From: Kordia antarctica | Lineage (GTDB): Bacteria > Bacteroidota > Bacteroidia > Flavobacteriales > Flavobacteriaceae | Reading direction: 5' to 3' | Length of the DNA stretch: 64,000 bases | Assembly (NCBI RefSeq): GCF_009901525.1 | Contig: NZ_CP019288.1 | Span: forward strand, 3,067,501-3,131,500 | In this document: positions 18,120 to 28,357 of the stretch, piece after piece | Layout: every line of letters starts with the position of its first letter | Position numbering within the stretch: position 1 is the first letter of the stretch | Notes under the pieces: generated by a model | What the model was told of the DNA's origin: nothing | What the model saw: only the letters and a program-made list of their open reading frames with translations | The model's database searches: none | Position numbers and translations under genes: made by a program

Positions 18120-18143
18120 GTGCTGAGCGAAGCCGGAGTAAGC
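18120..18143. repeat. REP-like motif (TGAGCGAAGCCGGAG core)
   Basis: The core resembles the motifs at 40668-40689 (TGAGCGGAGTCGAAG) and 60424-60499. Short GC-rich TGAGCG.AG.CGAAG elements are widely scattered between genes in Bacteroidota. This copy is the weakest match. Confidence 0.35.
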
Positions 18144-18166
18144 GGTCTAAAAATCTAATTTTCTAA

Positions 18167-18964
18167 CTATCCAATCAACGGCATTCCAAGTTTTGCTTGA
18201 TAAAATAGATATGCAATTCCTGCAGCATATAACAATCCGAAAATGACAACTGCAATGACTTGATTTTTAGTTGAAGTCTTCCACTTTTTAGAAAGTACTA
18301 ATGCGAATAACGGAATTATTTGAATGCCATGCAATCCGAAGAAGTGTGCAATTCGTAAATCGCCCGCAACTGTACTCCAATTTACGAGTGGCAAACCTTC
18401 GCCGCCGTCTGCAATTCCAACATTGTGTGACATTTGACTAATCATTTGTCCGCCAATCCAACTTCCGACAATGATAACAATCCAACCTAGAAAGATGGCA
18501 ACTTGAATTGATTTTGTTGTTTTTAGCTTTAATCGAACGGAATCAAAAGCTAATAAAATCATGATTAAAACATTGATTCCGATTAAAATTCCCATTGTAG
18601 CAAAAAGCAATCCGTCAAATAACGATTCTTGATTGTAATGCGATCGTACACCGCGCGCCGCTTGATAAAAAATGATTCCTATTTCGAACATAAGTGTCCA
18701 AGAAACAATGTTATTTAAGATATTTTTCTTTTTTATTGAATACGGATATTTTGTCATCAAAAAACCAACCGTCATAATGTAAATTGCACCTGAAATACAA
18801 AATTTTAAAGGTTTTATCCAAACGTTTATACCGAATAATGTTCTATCATCAACGAATAATCCGCCAATACAAACTAGTGCGCCAAGTAGATGAATTAGTA
18901 CGATTGTAAACAGAATTGGACTTTTCTTTTTTACCGTACGAAATACTTCTTTTATATATTTCAT
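18167..18964 (-). CDS. Seven-helix membrane protein of unknown function
   Basis: 265 residues with about seven membrane helices. A conserved-looking loop (GIADGGEGLPLVNWST, then RIAHFFGLHGIQ) contains two His in HFFGLH, which could bind a metal, haem or other cofactor. I do not know the family name. Its ATG overlaps the stop of the ABA4-like gene by 4 bp (ATGA), so the two are translationally coupled and probably work together in the membrane. Confidence 0.7.
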   Translation of the reverse strand: MKYIKEVFRTVKKKSPILFTIVLIHLLGALVCIGGLFVDDRTLFGINVWIKPLKFCISGAIYIMTVGFLMTKYPYSIKKKNILNNIVSWTLMFEIGIIFYQAARGVRSHYNQESLFDGLLFATMGILIGINVLIMILLAFDSVRLKLKTTKSIQVAIFLGWIVIIVGSWIGGQMISQMSHNVGIADGGEGLPLVNWSTVAGDLRIAHFFGLHGIQIIPLFALVLSKKWKTSTKNQVIAVVIFGLLYAAGIAYLFYQAKLGMPLIG

Positions 18965-19389
18965 GATTGTGCTTTTTTAAGTTTGATAGTTCTCATGATC
19001 ATAAAAAGTAAAAATCCAACAGGACCTAACATGAATGTTCCAAAAAGGCAAGGTGCAATGATAATTGGATGAATTTTTAATTCTTTATTTTGATTGATGA
19101 TCCACATTCCGACTAATAAATCGAACGCGAGATAATGAACCCAACCTGCCAAGACTGCGTTTTCTTCTGTAAATAATGCCATTACCGATTTTAGGCTTCC
19201 AAAGTCCATCATACCACCAATTAGTAAGGCTTTAATGATATAAATCGCATATATAAATGACAATGTTATTGGAATTATTTTGTAATCGATAAAGAATCGT
19301 GTGACTTTCCATTTGGGAAGAAAAATGAGTAAAATCCACATTGGCATCGCAAGCATACCAACGATTGAGAAAACTTCTGAAGGTGTCAT
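18961..19389 (-). CDS. ABA4-like (DUF4281) membrane protein
   Basis: 142 residues with four membrane helices. The stretch LAGWVHYLAFDLLVGMWI is the hallmark of the ABA4/DUF4281 family, and FGTFMLGPVGFLLFMIMR near the C-terminus also fits. In plants ABA4 is needed for neoxanthin formation; bacterial members have no settled function. The gene opens a two-gene unit with the seven-helix protein downstream. Its start is 405 bp from the divergent adhesin gene. Confidence 0.75.
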   Translation of the reverse strand: MTPSEVFSIVGMLAMPMWILLIFLPKWKVTRFFIDYKIIPITLSFIYAIYIIKALLIGGMMDFGSLKSVMALFTEENAVLAGWVHYLAFDLLVGMWIINQNKELKIHPIIIAPCLFGTFMLGPVGFLLFMIMRTIKLKKAQS

Positions 19390-19794
19390 AATTCTTGTTT
19401 TTAAAAGTTCGTTTTTTTTGATTGATGATTCAAATATGAAACGATTCCTTTAAAAATAATATCACTTTCTGTTGAAGTGTCGTAAAACGAGATTGAGTTG
19501 TTTATATCCTTAGAAACTTGTAGAAAAATATCATTAATTATGCGGTTGTCCTAAATTTTATTGTAGTGTAATTTAGCAGAGTAAAATTAAAGTCAAAAAA
19601 ACATTCTCAATTGTGGAAACCCATAAGGTGAGCTGAATTCAATTTCATTATTTAGCAATTATAATCGAAATTATTATTTAATTAACTTATTTCTCACATT
19701 ATAAAAAGATATTAAGTACTTATAATATGTTAAAATTTTAATACTTTTACTCTTTAAGAAAACACAATTTATTAAACATCAGATAGTTATTCAT
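19390..19794. other. 405-bp divergent intergenic region
   Basis: It separates the minus-strand ABA4-like gene from the plus-strand adhesin gene, so it must hold two promoters. It is very AT-rich. I see no good TTG-N19-TAnnTTTG pair, no strong palindrome and no hidden coding frame. Confidence 0.5.
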
Positions 19795-22700
19795 ATGTTC
19801 AAAAAACACATACTCGCATTAATTTTAGTTTGTTTTTCGCTACAGCTAGATAGTGCTTCAATGCTTGTTTCAGAAAGCGCTTACTCATCGGTTATGCCAA
19901 ATGCAACTATTAGCGGAAATGCAACTGTTTGTCAATTTGGAACTTCACCTGTAATCACATTTACAGGTTCGGCAGGAACAGCTCCATATACATTTACATA
20001 TACTGTGAATGCAGGAACTCCACAAACCGTTACCTCTACAGGAAACACAGCTATGTTGCCAGTTTCTACCAATTCTAACGGAACTTTTACGTATACCTTG
20101 ACATCTGTACAAGATGCAACAGCAACTGATAATGCAGTATCAGGAAATGTTACAATTACTATAACAGAAAGTCCTAATGCAAACTTAGGAGGAACAGGCG
20201 CTGTTGGCGGTGAGCCTTTATTTAGAGTGTGTGATAATATGGCATCAACATTTACGTTTACCAATACATCTTCTACTGCGTCGACATTAAATACGAATTA
20301 TACTATAAATTGGGGAGATGGTAGTCCTGATTTTACAGCGGCAACTTGGACATCAACAATGCATGATTATGCTGTTGGGATTTATACATTAACCTATACA
20401 ATACAAGGAAATAATGGTTGTGACACGATACTAGCGTATACTGTTTTTGTAGGATCGAATCCTGCGGTTTCTTTGGGAAACCCTGGGAACACAGATATTT
20501 GTAATACGGATGCGCTCACATTTCCAATTACAGGAACAGCTAATAATCCGTCAGGAACTACGTATACAATTACATTTAATGACGGTTCGGCGCCACAAAT
20601 TTATAATCATCCGCCGCCATCAAGTATTACACACATGTTTACAATGTCATCTTGTAATACGACAAGTTCTGATGGAAGTAATACATATGCAAATTCGTTT
20701 TCGGCAAATATTGTAGCATCTAATCCTTGTAGTTCTTCTTCTGTTGGAGTTGTGCCGATTTATGTTTCATCCGAACCCGAAGCAGATTTTACATATCCTA
20801 CTGAACCATCTTGTACTAATACGCTGGTATGTTTTGAAGATTTATCCACAGGAAATTCAACCAATGGAAGTGACAATAATTGCACAACGAATCCAAATGT
20901 TGTTTGGGAGATTTCACCAAATACATTCACCGTAAGCAGTGGAAGTTTAGGAGATGATTTCGGTTCTACAGATCCTGCATTATGGCTTTCTGGTTCAGAT
21001 ATTTTATGTGTAAATTTCACACAAGCAGGAACGTATACAATCACGCAAACAGTTGGAAACAGATGTGGCACAGACGTACTTTCGCAAACTATTTGTGTAG
21101 AAGAACCTTTGGTTCCGCAATTTAATTTAAGTGCAACTTCAGGTTGTACGCCTTTAGATATTACAACCACAAATACAACGGATGAATCTACCAGTTGTGA
21201 ACCACCAACATATCAATGGCAAGTTACGTATGCTTCAGATTTTTGCGGTACAACGCCTGAACAATGGAGTTTTACCAATGGAACTTCAGCAACCTCAACA
21301 AGCCCTTCATTTAATTTTGTAACGCCTGGAACATATACTATTCAACTTACAGGTTCAAATTTTTGTGGAAGTGTGACCAATTCGCAACAAGTAATTGTAA
21401 AACAACCACCAACAGTAAGTATAAACCCGATTGCTGATGTTTGTAACTCAACGTCTGTTACACCAACAGCAACCATAAACAATTGTACAGATGATACGAG
21501 TTCTGTAACCTATAGTTGGTTATTTCCGGGAGCAACACCAGCTTCATCAAATATGGAATCGCCAGGAACTATTGATTACGGAATGCCCGGAACTTATACC
21601 ATTTCGCTTCAAGTTACCAATGATTGTGGTGATTCAGCAGTTGTCTCCGAAACATTTACTATTCAGGAAGTACCTGTGATTACAAATACAGATTTAACAC
21701 AAGATATTTGCTCAGGAACAGCTACAACAGCTATCAACTTAACAGCAACCGCAGCAAGTACAACATTTTCATGGACAGCAAACGCAACCGCAGGGATTAG
21801 CGGTTTTACACCTTCGGGAACATCTAACACAATTCCTGCGCAAGTTATTTCAACAACAAATACTTCATCTGGTACAGTAACATATACGGTAACGCCATCT
21901 ATTGGAACATGTGATGGAACGCCTGTATCATTTACCATTACGGTAAATCCTGCGCCAGAAATTACAACACAACCACAATCGAGTACGGTGTGTCTAAACG
22001 GAACACCAAATACGCTAAGCGTTGCTGCTTCTGGCGGTTCGCCACAATATCAATGGTTTAGTAATACAACAAATAGTAATATTGGTGGAACTCCAATCGC
22101 AGGAGCAACAAATGCTGATTATGTTCCGCCAACCGATACCGTAGGAACTGTATATTATTATTGTGAAATCACATTTGCTTCAGGCGGTTGTTCTGTGATA
22201 AATTCGCAAGTTGCCGAAGTTACCGTAACGCCAAATGCAACTATTACTTCGCAACCAACTCCAACACAAAGTTTATGTATAAATAGTACGATTGTAAGTC
22301 CGCTATCCGTAGCTTTTACTGACGGAACAGGAACCGTTTCGTACCAGTGGTTTAGCAATACAACAAATAGTAACACAGGCGGAACTTCAATTGCAGGAGC
22401 AACAAATGCTGATTATACACCACCAATATTTACAACACTAGGAAATTTTTATTATTATGTAGAATTATCGTTTGCAGGAAGTGGTTGTAGTGATGTTGTA
22501 AGTGCTGTTGCAGAAATTATAGTTGTTGAATCTCCAGTAGTAGATGTACAACCAATAACTACGCAAACGCTTTGTCAAAATAGTACACCACAACCATTGG
22601 AAGTGCAAGCTTCTGGAGGTTTAGGAGCATTTTCATACCAATGGTTTAGCAATACAACAAATAGCACTACGGGCGGAACTTCAATTGCAGGAGCAACCAA

Positions 22701-25632
22701 CGCTTCCTATATTCCACCAACAAATACTGTAGGAACCTTGTATTATTATTGTGTCGTTTCACAACCTGCAAACCCAAATTGTTCAGCAATAAGTGATACT
22801 TCAGAAGTGAACGTAAATCCTGCGCCGCTTATCAATTCGCAACCGCAATCGCAAGAATTGTGTTTTGGCGAAACTGTAACTAATTTAACTGTAAGTTATA
22901 CAAACGGCGTTGGAACACCAACCTATCAATGGTATTCTAATACTGTTGACGATACTACTTCCGGAACTATAATTGCAAGCGCAACAACTGATACGTATAC
23001 ACCAAGTGTAACTTCGGTTGGAACGACTTATTATTATTGCATCATCACATTTTCTTCTGGCGGATGCCTTGAAATTATTTCAAATACTGCTGAAATTATT
23101 GTAAATGAAACACCAAGTATTAGTGATTTTACACTAACTATTTGTAGCGGAAACAGCTTTACTAGTACGCCAGATACTACGAATGGAGATATCGTTCCAA
23201 CTAATACAACATATACATGGACTGCGCCAACTATTTCGCCTGCGGGAAGTATTACAGGAGCAAGCGCCGAAACAACACCGCAAAACAATATCAGTCAGGT
23301 TTTAACAAATACAACCACAATGCCAGCCATTGTAACGTATATCGTAACACCAACTGCTGGAATTTGTAATGGAATTCCGTTTACAGTAGAAGTTACCGTA
23401 AATCCAGCTATTTCGGCAAACGTAACAATTACAAATATTGAATGTTTTGGTGCGAATACTGGTGCAATTACAACAAACATTACTGGCGGCGTACCATTTA
23501 CAACAGGAACACCTTATATTATTTCCTGGACAGGACCAATGGGATTTACTTCGAGTGCTGCTTCTATTTCAAATCTTGTGCCTGGCGATTATACATTAAC
23601 GGTTCAAGATGAAGGCGGTTGCCCTTTTTCAGAAATCTATACAATTACAGAGCCTTTAGAACTATTATTGACTATTGATACTGAAAATTCTATTAGTTGT
23701 TTTGGTCAAAATGATGGTGAATTAGCCATTACAGTTTCTGGTGGAACGCCAAATTATAGTTATAGTTGGACAAGAAATGCAGCTCCTTTTTCTACCGATG
23801 AAGATATTTCAAACTTAACAGCAGCAACGTACGAACTTACAGTCACAGATGACAATAATTGTGGACCAATTACACAATCGTTTGTAATTTCGGAACCAAA
23901 TGAATTGATGGTTTCTTTAGTGAGTCAAACAAATGTTGCCTGTTTTGGAGAAACTTCAGGAGCAATAGAAGTTGCTTCTTCAGGAGGAACACCAACAGAA
24001 ACATCGCCTGGCGTGTTTGAATATAATTATGCTTGGACAGGACCAAACAGTTTTACAAGTACAGATCAAAATTTAACAAGTTTAGAAGGCGGAACGTACA
24101 ATCTTACCGTAACAGATGCGAATGGTTGTGACGATACACTTAGTGTTATTTTAACGCAACCTGATGAAATTGTCATTACTTTTGAATCGACTGAAATTTT
24201 ATGTTTTGGCGACGATAATGCTTCTATTACGATTACTAATATTTCTGGCGGATCTGGTTCTTACACCATTGAATGGAGCAATTTTGGCGCAGGAATGAGT
24301 CAAACAAATTTATCTGCTGGCAATTATACTATTACCATAACCGACTCAAATAATTGTACAGCTTCTGTGACAGTTACCATTGCGCAACCGCCTATATTCA
24401 CGATTAATCCTGTGGTTGAACAAATTTCTTGCTTTGGCGCGAATGATGGAAGCATCATGCTAAACTTTCAAGGCGGACAAAATCCGATAGATTTTGCTTG
24501 GACAGACGATCCAAATGCTGGTGTAGAACGAAATAATCTTGGGCCAGGAACTTATACCATCAATATTGTAGATGCAACTCCGTGTACCATCACGGAAACG
24601 TTTACAATTTTAGAACCTTCTGAATTGACGTTAGCAGCAAATATTACCAATGCACTTGATTGTGACGATCCAAATTCTGGAGGAATTAATTTATTAATTA
24701 CAGGAGGAACAGCACCTTTTACTATAAGTTGGTCTAATGGAGCAATTACAGAAGATTTAGATGCTATTCCGCCTGGAACTTACGTAGTAACTGTTATTGA
24801 CGCAAATGGTTGTGAAGCTTCGGAAAGTTATGATGTTATAAGACCTTCGCCGATTATTGTTGATGTTGAAACAGAAACCGTTGTTAATTGTAATGCGTTT
24901 TTAGCAAGTCAAAAATTTACAGCACAAGTTTCTGGTGGCGTTCCGCCATATGATTTAAACTGGTCTAGCGGAACTGTTTCTGGAGTCAACGATGAAGTCA
25001 TGACAACTACACAAAACGGTTTGGTTATTTTAGAAGCTACGGACGCACTTGGTTGTGTAAACAGTTATACGTTTGAAGTTGATATTCCTGAGTTTAGCGA
25101 TGCTGATTTTAGTACTACTTCGAGCGCGTTTCAAACTTTCGGGATTTATTCACAAATAGATCCAATTCAATTTACCAATACAACCACGGGCGATTATCTG
25201 AATGTTTCATGGGATTTTGGTGATGGAAATTTTTCTAATGAAGAAAATCCGATACATTCCTATGCAAATCCTGGAGTTTATACAGTAATACAAACCGTAA
25301 CTTTTCCAGAAGGTTGCGTGTATACTAGAGTTATTAGTTTGGCTATTGAAAAAGGATATAAATTGATTATGCCAACAGGTTTTACACCAAATGAAGATGG
25401 ATTGAATGATTTTTTTAGACCTGTTTTTATTGGTTTAGACAACATGGAATTAAACGTTTATAACACTTGGGGAAGTTTAATTTATTCTGAAACTGGCGAT
25501 GATATTCAAGGTTGGGACGGAAAAATTAAAGGAGAATTTGCAGAAAACGGAAATTACTATTACACATTTACAGCTAAAACATTTTTTGGGTCTATTATTC
25601 AAGAAAAAGGACCACTTACGTTAATATTATAA
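19795..25632 (+). CDS. Giant SprB-repeat adhesin, type IX secreted
   Basis: 1945 residues with an N-terminal signal peptide (about 1-20). Residues 20-710 are PKD/Ig-like domains. About 718-1105 hold four Ig-like repeats built on QYQWFSNTTNS. About 1208-1760 hold seven SprB-type repeats that start with a CFG-type motif and a GG turn (for example ISCFGQNDG, NVACFGETSG). A PKD domain (about 1785-1845, WDFGDGNFSNEENP) precedes the gliding-type C-terminal domain (about 1858-1945, MPTGFTPNEDGLNDFF), which directs export by the type IX system. It is probably a surface adhesin for gliding or attachment. The PorP/SprF gene follows 7 nt later, the usual partner arrangement. Confidence 0.92.
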   Translation: MFKKHILALILVCFSLQLDSASMLVSESAYSSVMPNATISGNATVCQFGTSPVITFTGSAGTAPYTFTYTVNAGTPQTVTSTGNTAMLPVSTNSNGTFTYTLTSVQDATATDNAVSGNVTITITESPNANLGGTGAVGGEPLFRVCDNMASTFTFTNTSSTASTLNTNYTINWGDGSPDFTAATWTSTMHDYAVGIYTLTYTIQGNNGCDTILAYTVFVGSNPAVSLGNPGNTDICNTDALTFPITGTANNPSGTTYTITFNDGSAPQIYNHPPPSSITHMFTMSSCNTTSSDGSNTYANSFSANIVASNPCSSSSVGVVPIYVSSEPEADFTYPTEPSCTNTLVCFEDLSTGNSTNGSDNNCTTNPNVVWEISPNTFTVSSGSLGDDFGSTDPALWLSGSDILCVNFTQAGTYTITQTVGNRCGTDVLSQTICVEEPLVPQFNLSATSGCTPLDITTTNTTDESTSCEPPTYQWQVTYASDFCGTTPEQWSFTNGTSATSTSPSFNFVTPGTYTIQLTGSNFCGSVTNSQQVIVKQPPTVSINPIADVCNSTSVTPTATINNCTDDTSSVTYSWLFPGATPASSNMESPGTIDYGMPGTYTISLQVTNDCGDSAVVSETFTIQEVPVITNTDLTQDICSGTATTAINLTATAASTTFSWTANATAGISGFTPSGTSNTIPAQVISTTNTSSGTVTYTVTPSIGTCDGTPVSFTITVNPAPEITTQPQSSTVCLNGTPNTLSVAASGGSPQYQWFSNTTNSNIGGTPIAGATNADYVPPTDTVGTVYYYCEITFASGGCSVINSQVAEVTVTPNATITSQPTPTQSLCINSTIVSPLSVAFTDGTGTVSYQWFSNTTNSNTGGTSIAGATNADYTPPIFTTLGNFYYYVELSFAGSGCSDVVSAVAEIIVVESPVVDVQPITTQTLCQNSTPQPLEVQASGGLGAFSYQWFSNTTNSTTGGTSIAGATNASYIPPTNTVGTLYYYCVVSQPANPNCSAISDTSEVNVNPAPLINSQPQSQELCFGETVTNLTVSYTNGVGTPTYQWYSNTVDDTTSGTIIASATTDTYTPSVTSVGTTYYYCIITFSSGGCLEIISNTAEIIVNETPSISDFTLTICSGNSFTSTPDTTNGDIVPTNTTYTWTAPTISPAGSITGASAETTPQNNISQVLTNTTTMPAIVTYIVTPTAGICNGIPFTVEVTVNPAISANVTITNIECFGANTGAITTNITGGVPFTTGTPYIISWTGPMGFTSSAASISNLVPGDYTLTVQDEGGCPFSEIYTITEPLELLLTIDTENSISCFGQNDGELAITVSGGTPNYSYSWTRNAAPFSTDEDISNLTAATYELTVTDDNNCGPITQSFVISEPNELMVSLVSQTNVACFGETSGAIEVASSGGTPTETSPGVFEYNYAWTGPNSFTSTDQNLTSLEGGTYNLTVTDANGCDDTLSVILTQPDEIVITFESTEILCFGDDNASITITNISGGSGSYTIEWSNFGAGMSQTNLSAGNYTITITDSNNCTASVTVTIAQPPIFTINPVVEQISCFGANDGSIMLNFQGGQNPIDFAWTDDPNAGVERNNLGPGTYTINIVDATPCTITETFTILEPSELTLAANITNALDCDDPNSGGINLLITGGTAPFTISWSNGAITEDLDAIPPGTYVVTVIDANGCEASESYDVIRPSPIIVDVETETVVNCNAFLASQKFTAQVSGGVPPYDLNWSSGTVSGVNDEVMTTTQNGLVILEATDALGCVNSYTFEVDIPEFSDADFSTTSSAFQTFGIYSQIDPIQFTNTTTGDYLNVSWDFGDGNFSNEENPIHSYANPGVYTVIQTVTFPEGCVYTRVISLAIEKGYKLIMPTGFTPNEDGLNDFFRPVFIGLDNMELNVYNTWGSLIYSETGDDIQGWDGKIKGEFAENGNYYYTFTAKTFFGSIIQEKGPLTLIL

Positions 25633-25639
25633 TCGCACT

Positions 25640-26641
25640 ATGAAATTAAAATTATGCATCTTTATTATTGGTTTATGCTTTGTGCCTAGAATGCAAGCAC
25701 AAGATCCAATATTTTCACAATACTTTTTGGTGCCACAAACCTTAAACCCTGGATTTGCAGGATTTATGGAAACAACACATGTCGGAATTGTTCACAGAAC
25801 GCAATGGCCTGCATTAGGCTTCAGAATTGATACAAATTATGCTTTTCTAAGCACTTGGTTTCCAGAAGCAAATAGTGGTCTTGGTGTTAGCTTTTTAAGT
25901 CAGCGCGAAAATCAAAGCAGTTATTCGTTTTCACAATTTAATATCAATTATGCGTATCAAATTCAGTTAGGTGAAGATTGGTATTTTAGACCAGGCTTAG
26001 AAGTTGGTCGCGGACGGAAAAACTTTGGCTTTCAAGGATTGGTGCTGGAAGATCAAATTAATATTCAGACTGGGTTTATTAATACTTCATCAATTGATTT
26101 GTTATTGTTAGAAGAAAACGTCAATTTTTGGGATATTTCTGCGGGACTTTTGTTTAATACCGAAAAAGCGTGGATTGGAATTTCTGCAAAGCACTTAAAT
26201 AGGCCAAATATTGCATTAGCTGCGAATGGAAATGCTCCGTTAGAAACATTTTTTTCTATTAGTGCTGGATATGAATTTTTGGTAACCGATTTTATCGATG
26301 TACGTTTCTTACCTTTTGAAACACGATTGCTAGTTACAGGAAATTATATGAGTCAAGGCCGTTTTAATAGATTCGATTTAGGAACTTCACTTTCTGTTGG
26401 ACGATTCTTTTTAGGAGCGACCTTAGTGACAAATCCTTCTAAAAATAGTGGAAACAGTCATGTATTAACGTCTGTGAACGCATTTACAGGTATGCAATAC
26501 ACCAACTTCAGATTTGGAATTTCGTATGATTTTAATACGTCTCAAATTGGACGTACTGGTGGCGTGTATGAACTTTCATTAACATATCAATTTGATTCGG
26601 AAGCCAAAAGATGTTATGGTTGTCCTGATTATCAGAAATAA
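25640..26641 (+). CDS. PorP/SprF-family outer-membrane protein
   Basis: 333 residues with a signal peptide (cleavage near MQAQD). The mature start QDPIFSQYFLVPQTLNPGFAG is the PorP/SprF signature, followed by a predicted 14-strand-like barrel (RTQWPALG, GLGVSFLSQ, YAYQI). Members are needed to secrete or hold a partner type IX substrate of the type B CTD class at the surface. Its gene is only 7 nt behind the adhesin gene, so the two form an adhesin/anchor pair. The terminator at 26694-26722 ends the unit. Confidence 0.92.
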   Translation: MKLKLCIFIIGLCFVPRMQAQDPIFSQYFLVPQTLNPGFAGFMETTHVGIVHRTQWPALGFRIDTNYAFLSTWFPEANSGLGVSFLSQRENQSSYSFSQFNINYAYQIQLGEDWYFRPGLEVGRGRKNFGFQGLVLEDQINIQTGFINTSSIDLLLLEENVNFWDISAGLLFNTEKAWIGISAKHLNRPNIALAANGNAPLETFFSISAGYEFLVTDFIDVRFLPFETRLLVTGNYMSQGRFNRFDLGTSLSVGRFFLGATLVTNPSKNSGNSHVLTSVNAFTGMQYTNFRFGISYDFNTSQIGRTGGVYELSLTYQFDSEAKRCYGCPDYQK

Positions 26642-26693
26642 TCAACGCTGTTAATTCACAAAAAATTTAATATTACATTTCAATTTACTCCAT

Positions 26694-26722
26694 AAAAAAA
26701 GCCACTATTTCTAGTGGCTTTT
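26694..26722. terminator. Bidirectional intrinsic terminator
   Basis: Stem GCCACTA-TTTC-TAGTGGC (26701-26718), preceded by an A-tract and followed by TTTT. It ends the adhesin/PorP unit on the plus strand. On the minus strand the A-tract reads as T, so it also terminates the tRNA-Asn transcript. Confidence 0.85.
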
Positions 26723-26732
26723 AAAAGCTTTG

Positions 26733-26806
26733 CTCCTCCTCAAAGACTCGAACTTTGGACCCTCTGATTAACAGTCAGATGCTCTAACCAACTGAGCTAA
26801 GGAGGA
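26733..26806 (-). tRNA. tRNA-Asn (anticodon GTT)
   Basis: 74 nt on the minus strand. The acceptor stem TCCTCCT pairs with AGGAGGA and the discriminator is G. The D-arm reads AGCTCAGTTGGTTAGAGC, the anticodon stem-loop TCTGACTGTTAATCAGA has anticodon GTT, and the T-arm is CAAAG-TTCGAGT-CTTTG. The 3' CCA is not encoded. All four arms pair fully. Confidence 0.97.
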
Positions 26807-26907
26807 GTGTTATTGCTTTTTGCGGTTGCAAATATATGCTATTTTTTATTTCGAACAAATATTTCTTTTAAATTTTTAGAAAGTTTTTTGTTCTGTTCTG
26901 TTTCTTA

Positions 26908-28239
26908 TTAAGAACCACCTTTGAATAAGTTCCAAATATCGTTTCCGAAGATGACTACCATTAAACTCATAATGATTACAAAACCTACTATTTGACCAAC
27001 TTCCATCACTTTTTGCGATGGTGCTTTTCCAACAATCATTTCATATAGTAAAAACATTACGTGTCCGCCATCTAAGGCAGGAATTGGTAATATATTTAAA
27101 AATGCGAGCCATACAGAAAACATTGCCATGAATCCCCAAAAGAACTGCCAATCCCAAGTAGTTGGCATCATTTCCACAATTCCAATAGGTCCTTTTACTT
27201 TCGTATATCCTTTAATAATAGGATTGAAAATTAGTTTGAATTGCTTTACTTGGCGTACTAATATATTTATTGTTTCATCAAAACCTCTAGGAATTGCTTC
27301 AAAAAAACCGTATTCTTTTGTGACTACCAAACGACCTATTGCTTCGTCATTATTTAATGTAATTCCTATTACAGATTTATCTGAAACTAGTACAGGTAAC
27401 GTAAGTTCTCTACCTTCTCTGTTTACTGTTATTTGTAATTCTTTATTTTTACTAGCGCCAACTTTAGTGCTAAATTCATCCCAAAATTGAATTCTATCAC
27501 CATTTACAGCAACAATTTCATCCTTTTCTAAAAGTCCCGCTTTTTTTGCATTGGTACTGTCTTTCACAGTTCCTATGATTGCTGCATATCTTGGGGTTAC
27601 AAAGTTTCTTCCTTGACTGTCTAACGCTGCTTTTTTACCTTCATCACTTAATGGAAATGTAACCTGTTTTCCGTTACGCATTACCGTTACTTCATCGCCG
27701 AGTAAAAGATCTATATTTAAATATCTATCTAATTTTTCGACTTTATTACCATCGATCATCAGGATTTTGTCTCCTGTTTTTAAACCAATTTTCTCACTGA
27801 TTGCATCTACATATAAACCATCTTTAATTTGATCTACTGGAATATACGTTTCTCCATAATATGTAAATAAGGATATGTAAATAACCCAAGCTAATAAGAA
27901 ATTTACAATAACGCCACCTAACATAATAATGAGACGTTGCCAAGCTGGTTTTGAACGGAATTCCCACGGCTCTGGCGGTTTATCCATTTGCTCTTTATCC
28001 ATGCTTTCATCAATCATTCCAGCAATTTTCACATAACCACCTAATGGAAGCCATCCAATTCCATATTCAGTATCTCCAACTTTCTTTTTAACTAAAGAAA
28101 ACCACGGATCAAAGAATAAGTAAAATTTCTCAACTTTTGTTTTGAAAAGCTTGGCTGGTATGAAGTGTCCCAATTCGTGAAGAATCACTAGAATTGATAT
28201 GATAAGGACAAACATTATAATCTGAATAAATAATCCCAT
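26908..28239 (-). CDS. rseP: RIP metalloprotease RseP (site-2 protease)
   Basis: 443 residues, the normal length. The zinc motif HELGH is at residues 21-25 in the first membrane helix, and the third ligand region is ALDGG with Asp390. A PDZ region lies about 120-300. The protein cuts anti-sigma factors and signal-peptide remnants within the inner membrane. The Bacteroidota feature of a longer segment between the first helix and the PDZ domain (GGYVKIAGMIDESMD) is present. The tRNA-Asn gene lies downstream and there is no evident operon partner. Confidence 0.95.
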   Translation of the reverse strand: MGLFIQIIMFVLIISILVILHELGHFIPAKLFKTKVEKFYLFFDPWFSLVKKKVGDTEYGIGWLPLGGYVKIAGMIDESMDKEQMDKPPEPWEFRSKPAWQRLIIMLGGVIVNFLLAWVIYISLFTYYGETYIPVDQIKDGLYVDAISEKIGLKTGDKILMIDGNKVEKLDRYLNIDLLLGDEVTVMRNGKQVTFPLSDEGKKAALDSQGRNFVTPRYAAIIGTVKDSTNAKKAGLLEKDEIVAVNGDRIQFWDEFSTKVGASKNKELQITVNREGRELTLPVLVSDKSVIGITLNNDEAIGRLVVTKEYGFFEAIPRGFDETINILVRQVKQFKLIFNPIIKGYTKVKGPIGIVEMMPTTWDWQFFWGFMAMFSVWLAFLNILPIPALDGGHVMFLLYEMIVGKAPSQKVMEVGQIVGFVIIMSLMVVIFGNDIWNLFKGGS

Positions 28240-28357
28240 TTGTATGTAAAATGTTTATAGAACGCACAAAAGTAAGCTTTTAAGATTACTTAAAAAAGGG
28301 TTGCACACCGAAGTTGTGTTTTTAGTCTATTTACTTGGATACGTTGCTAAATATGAA

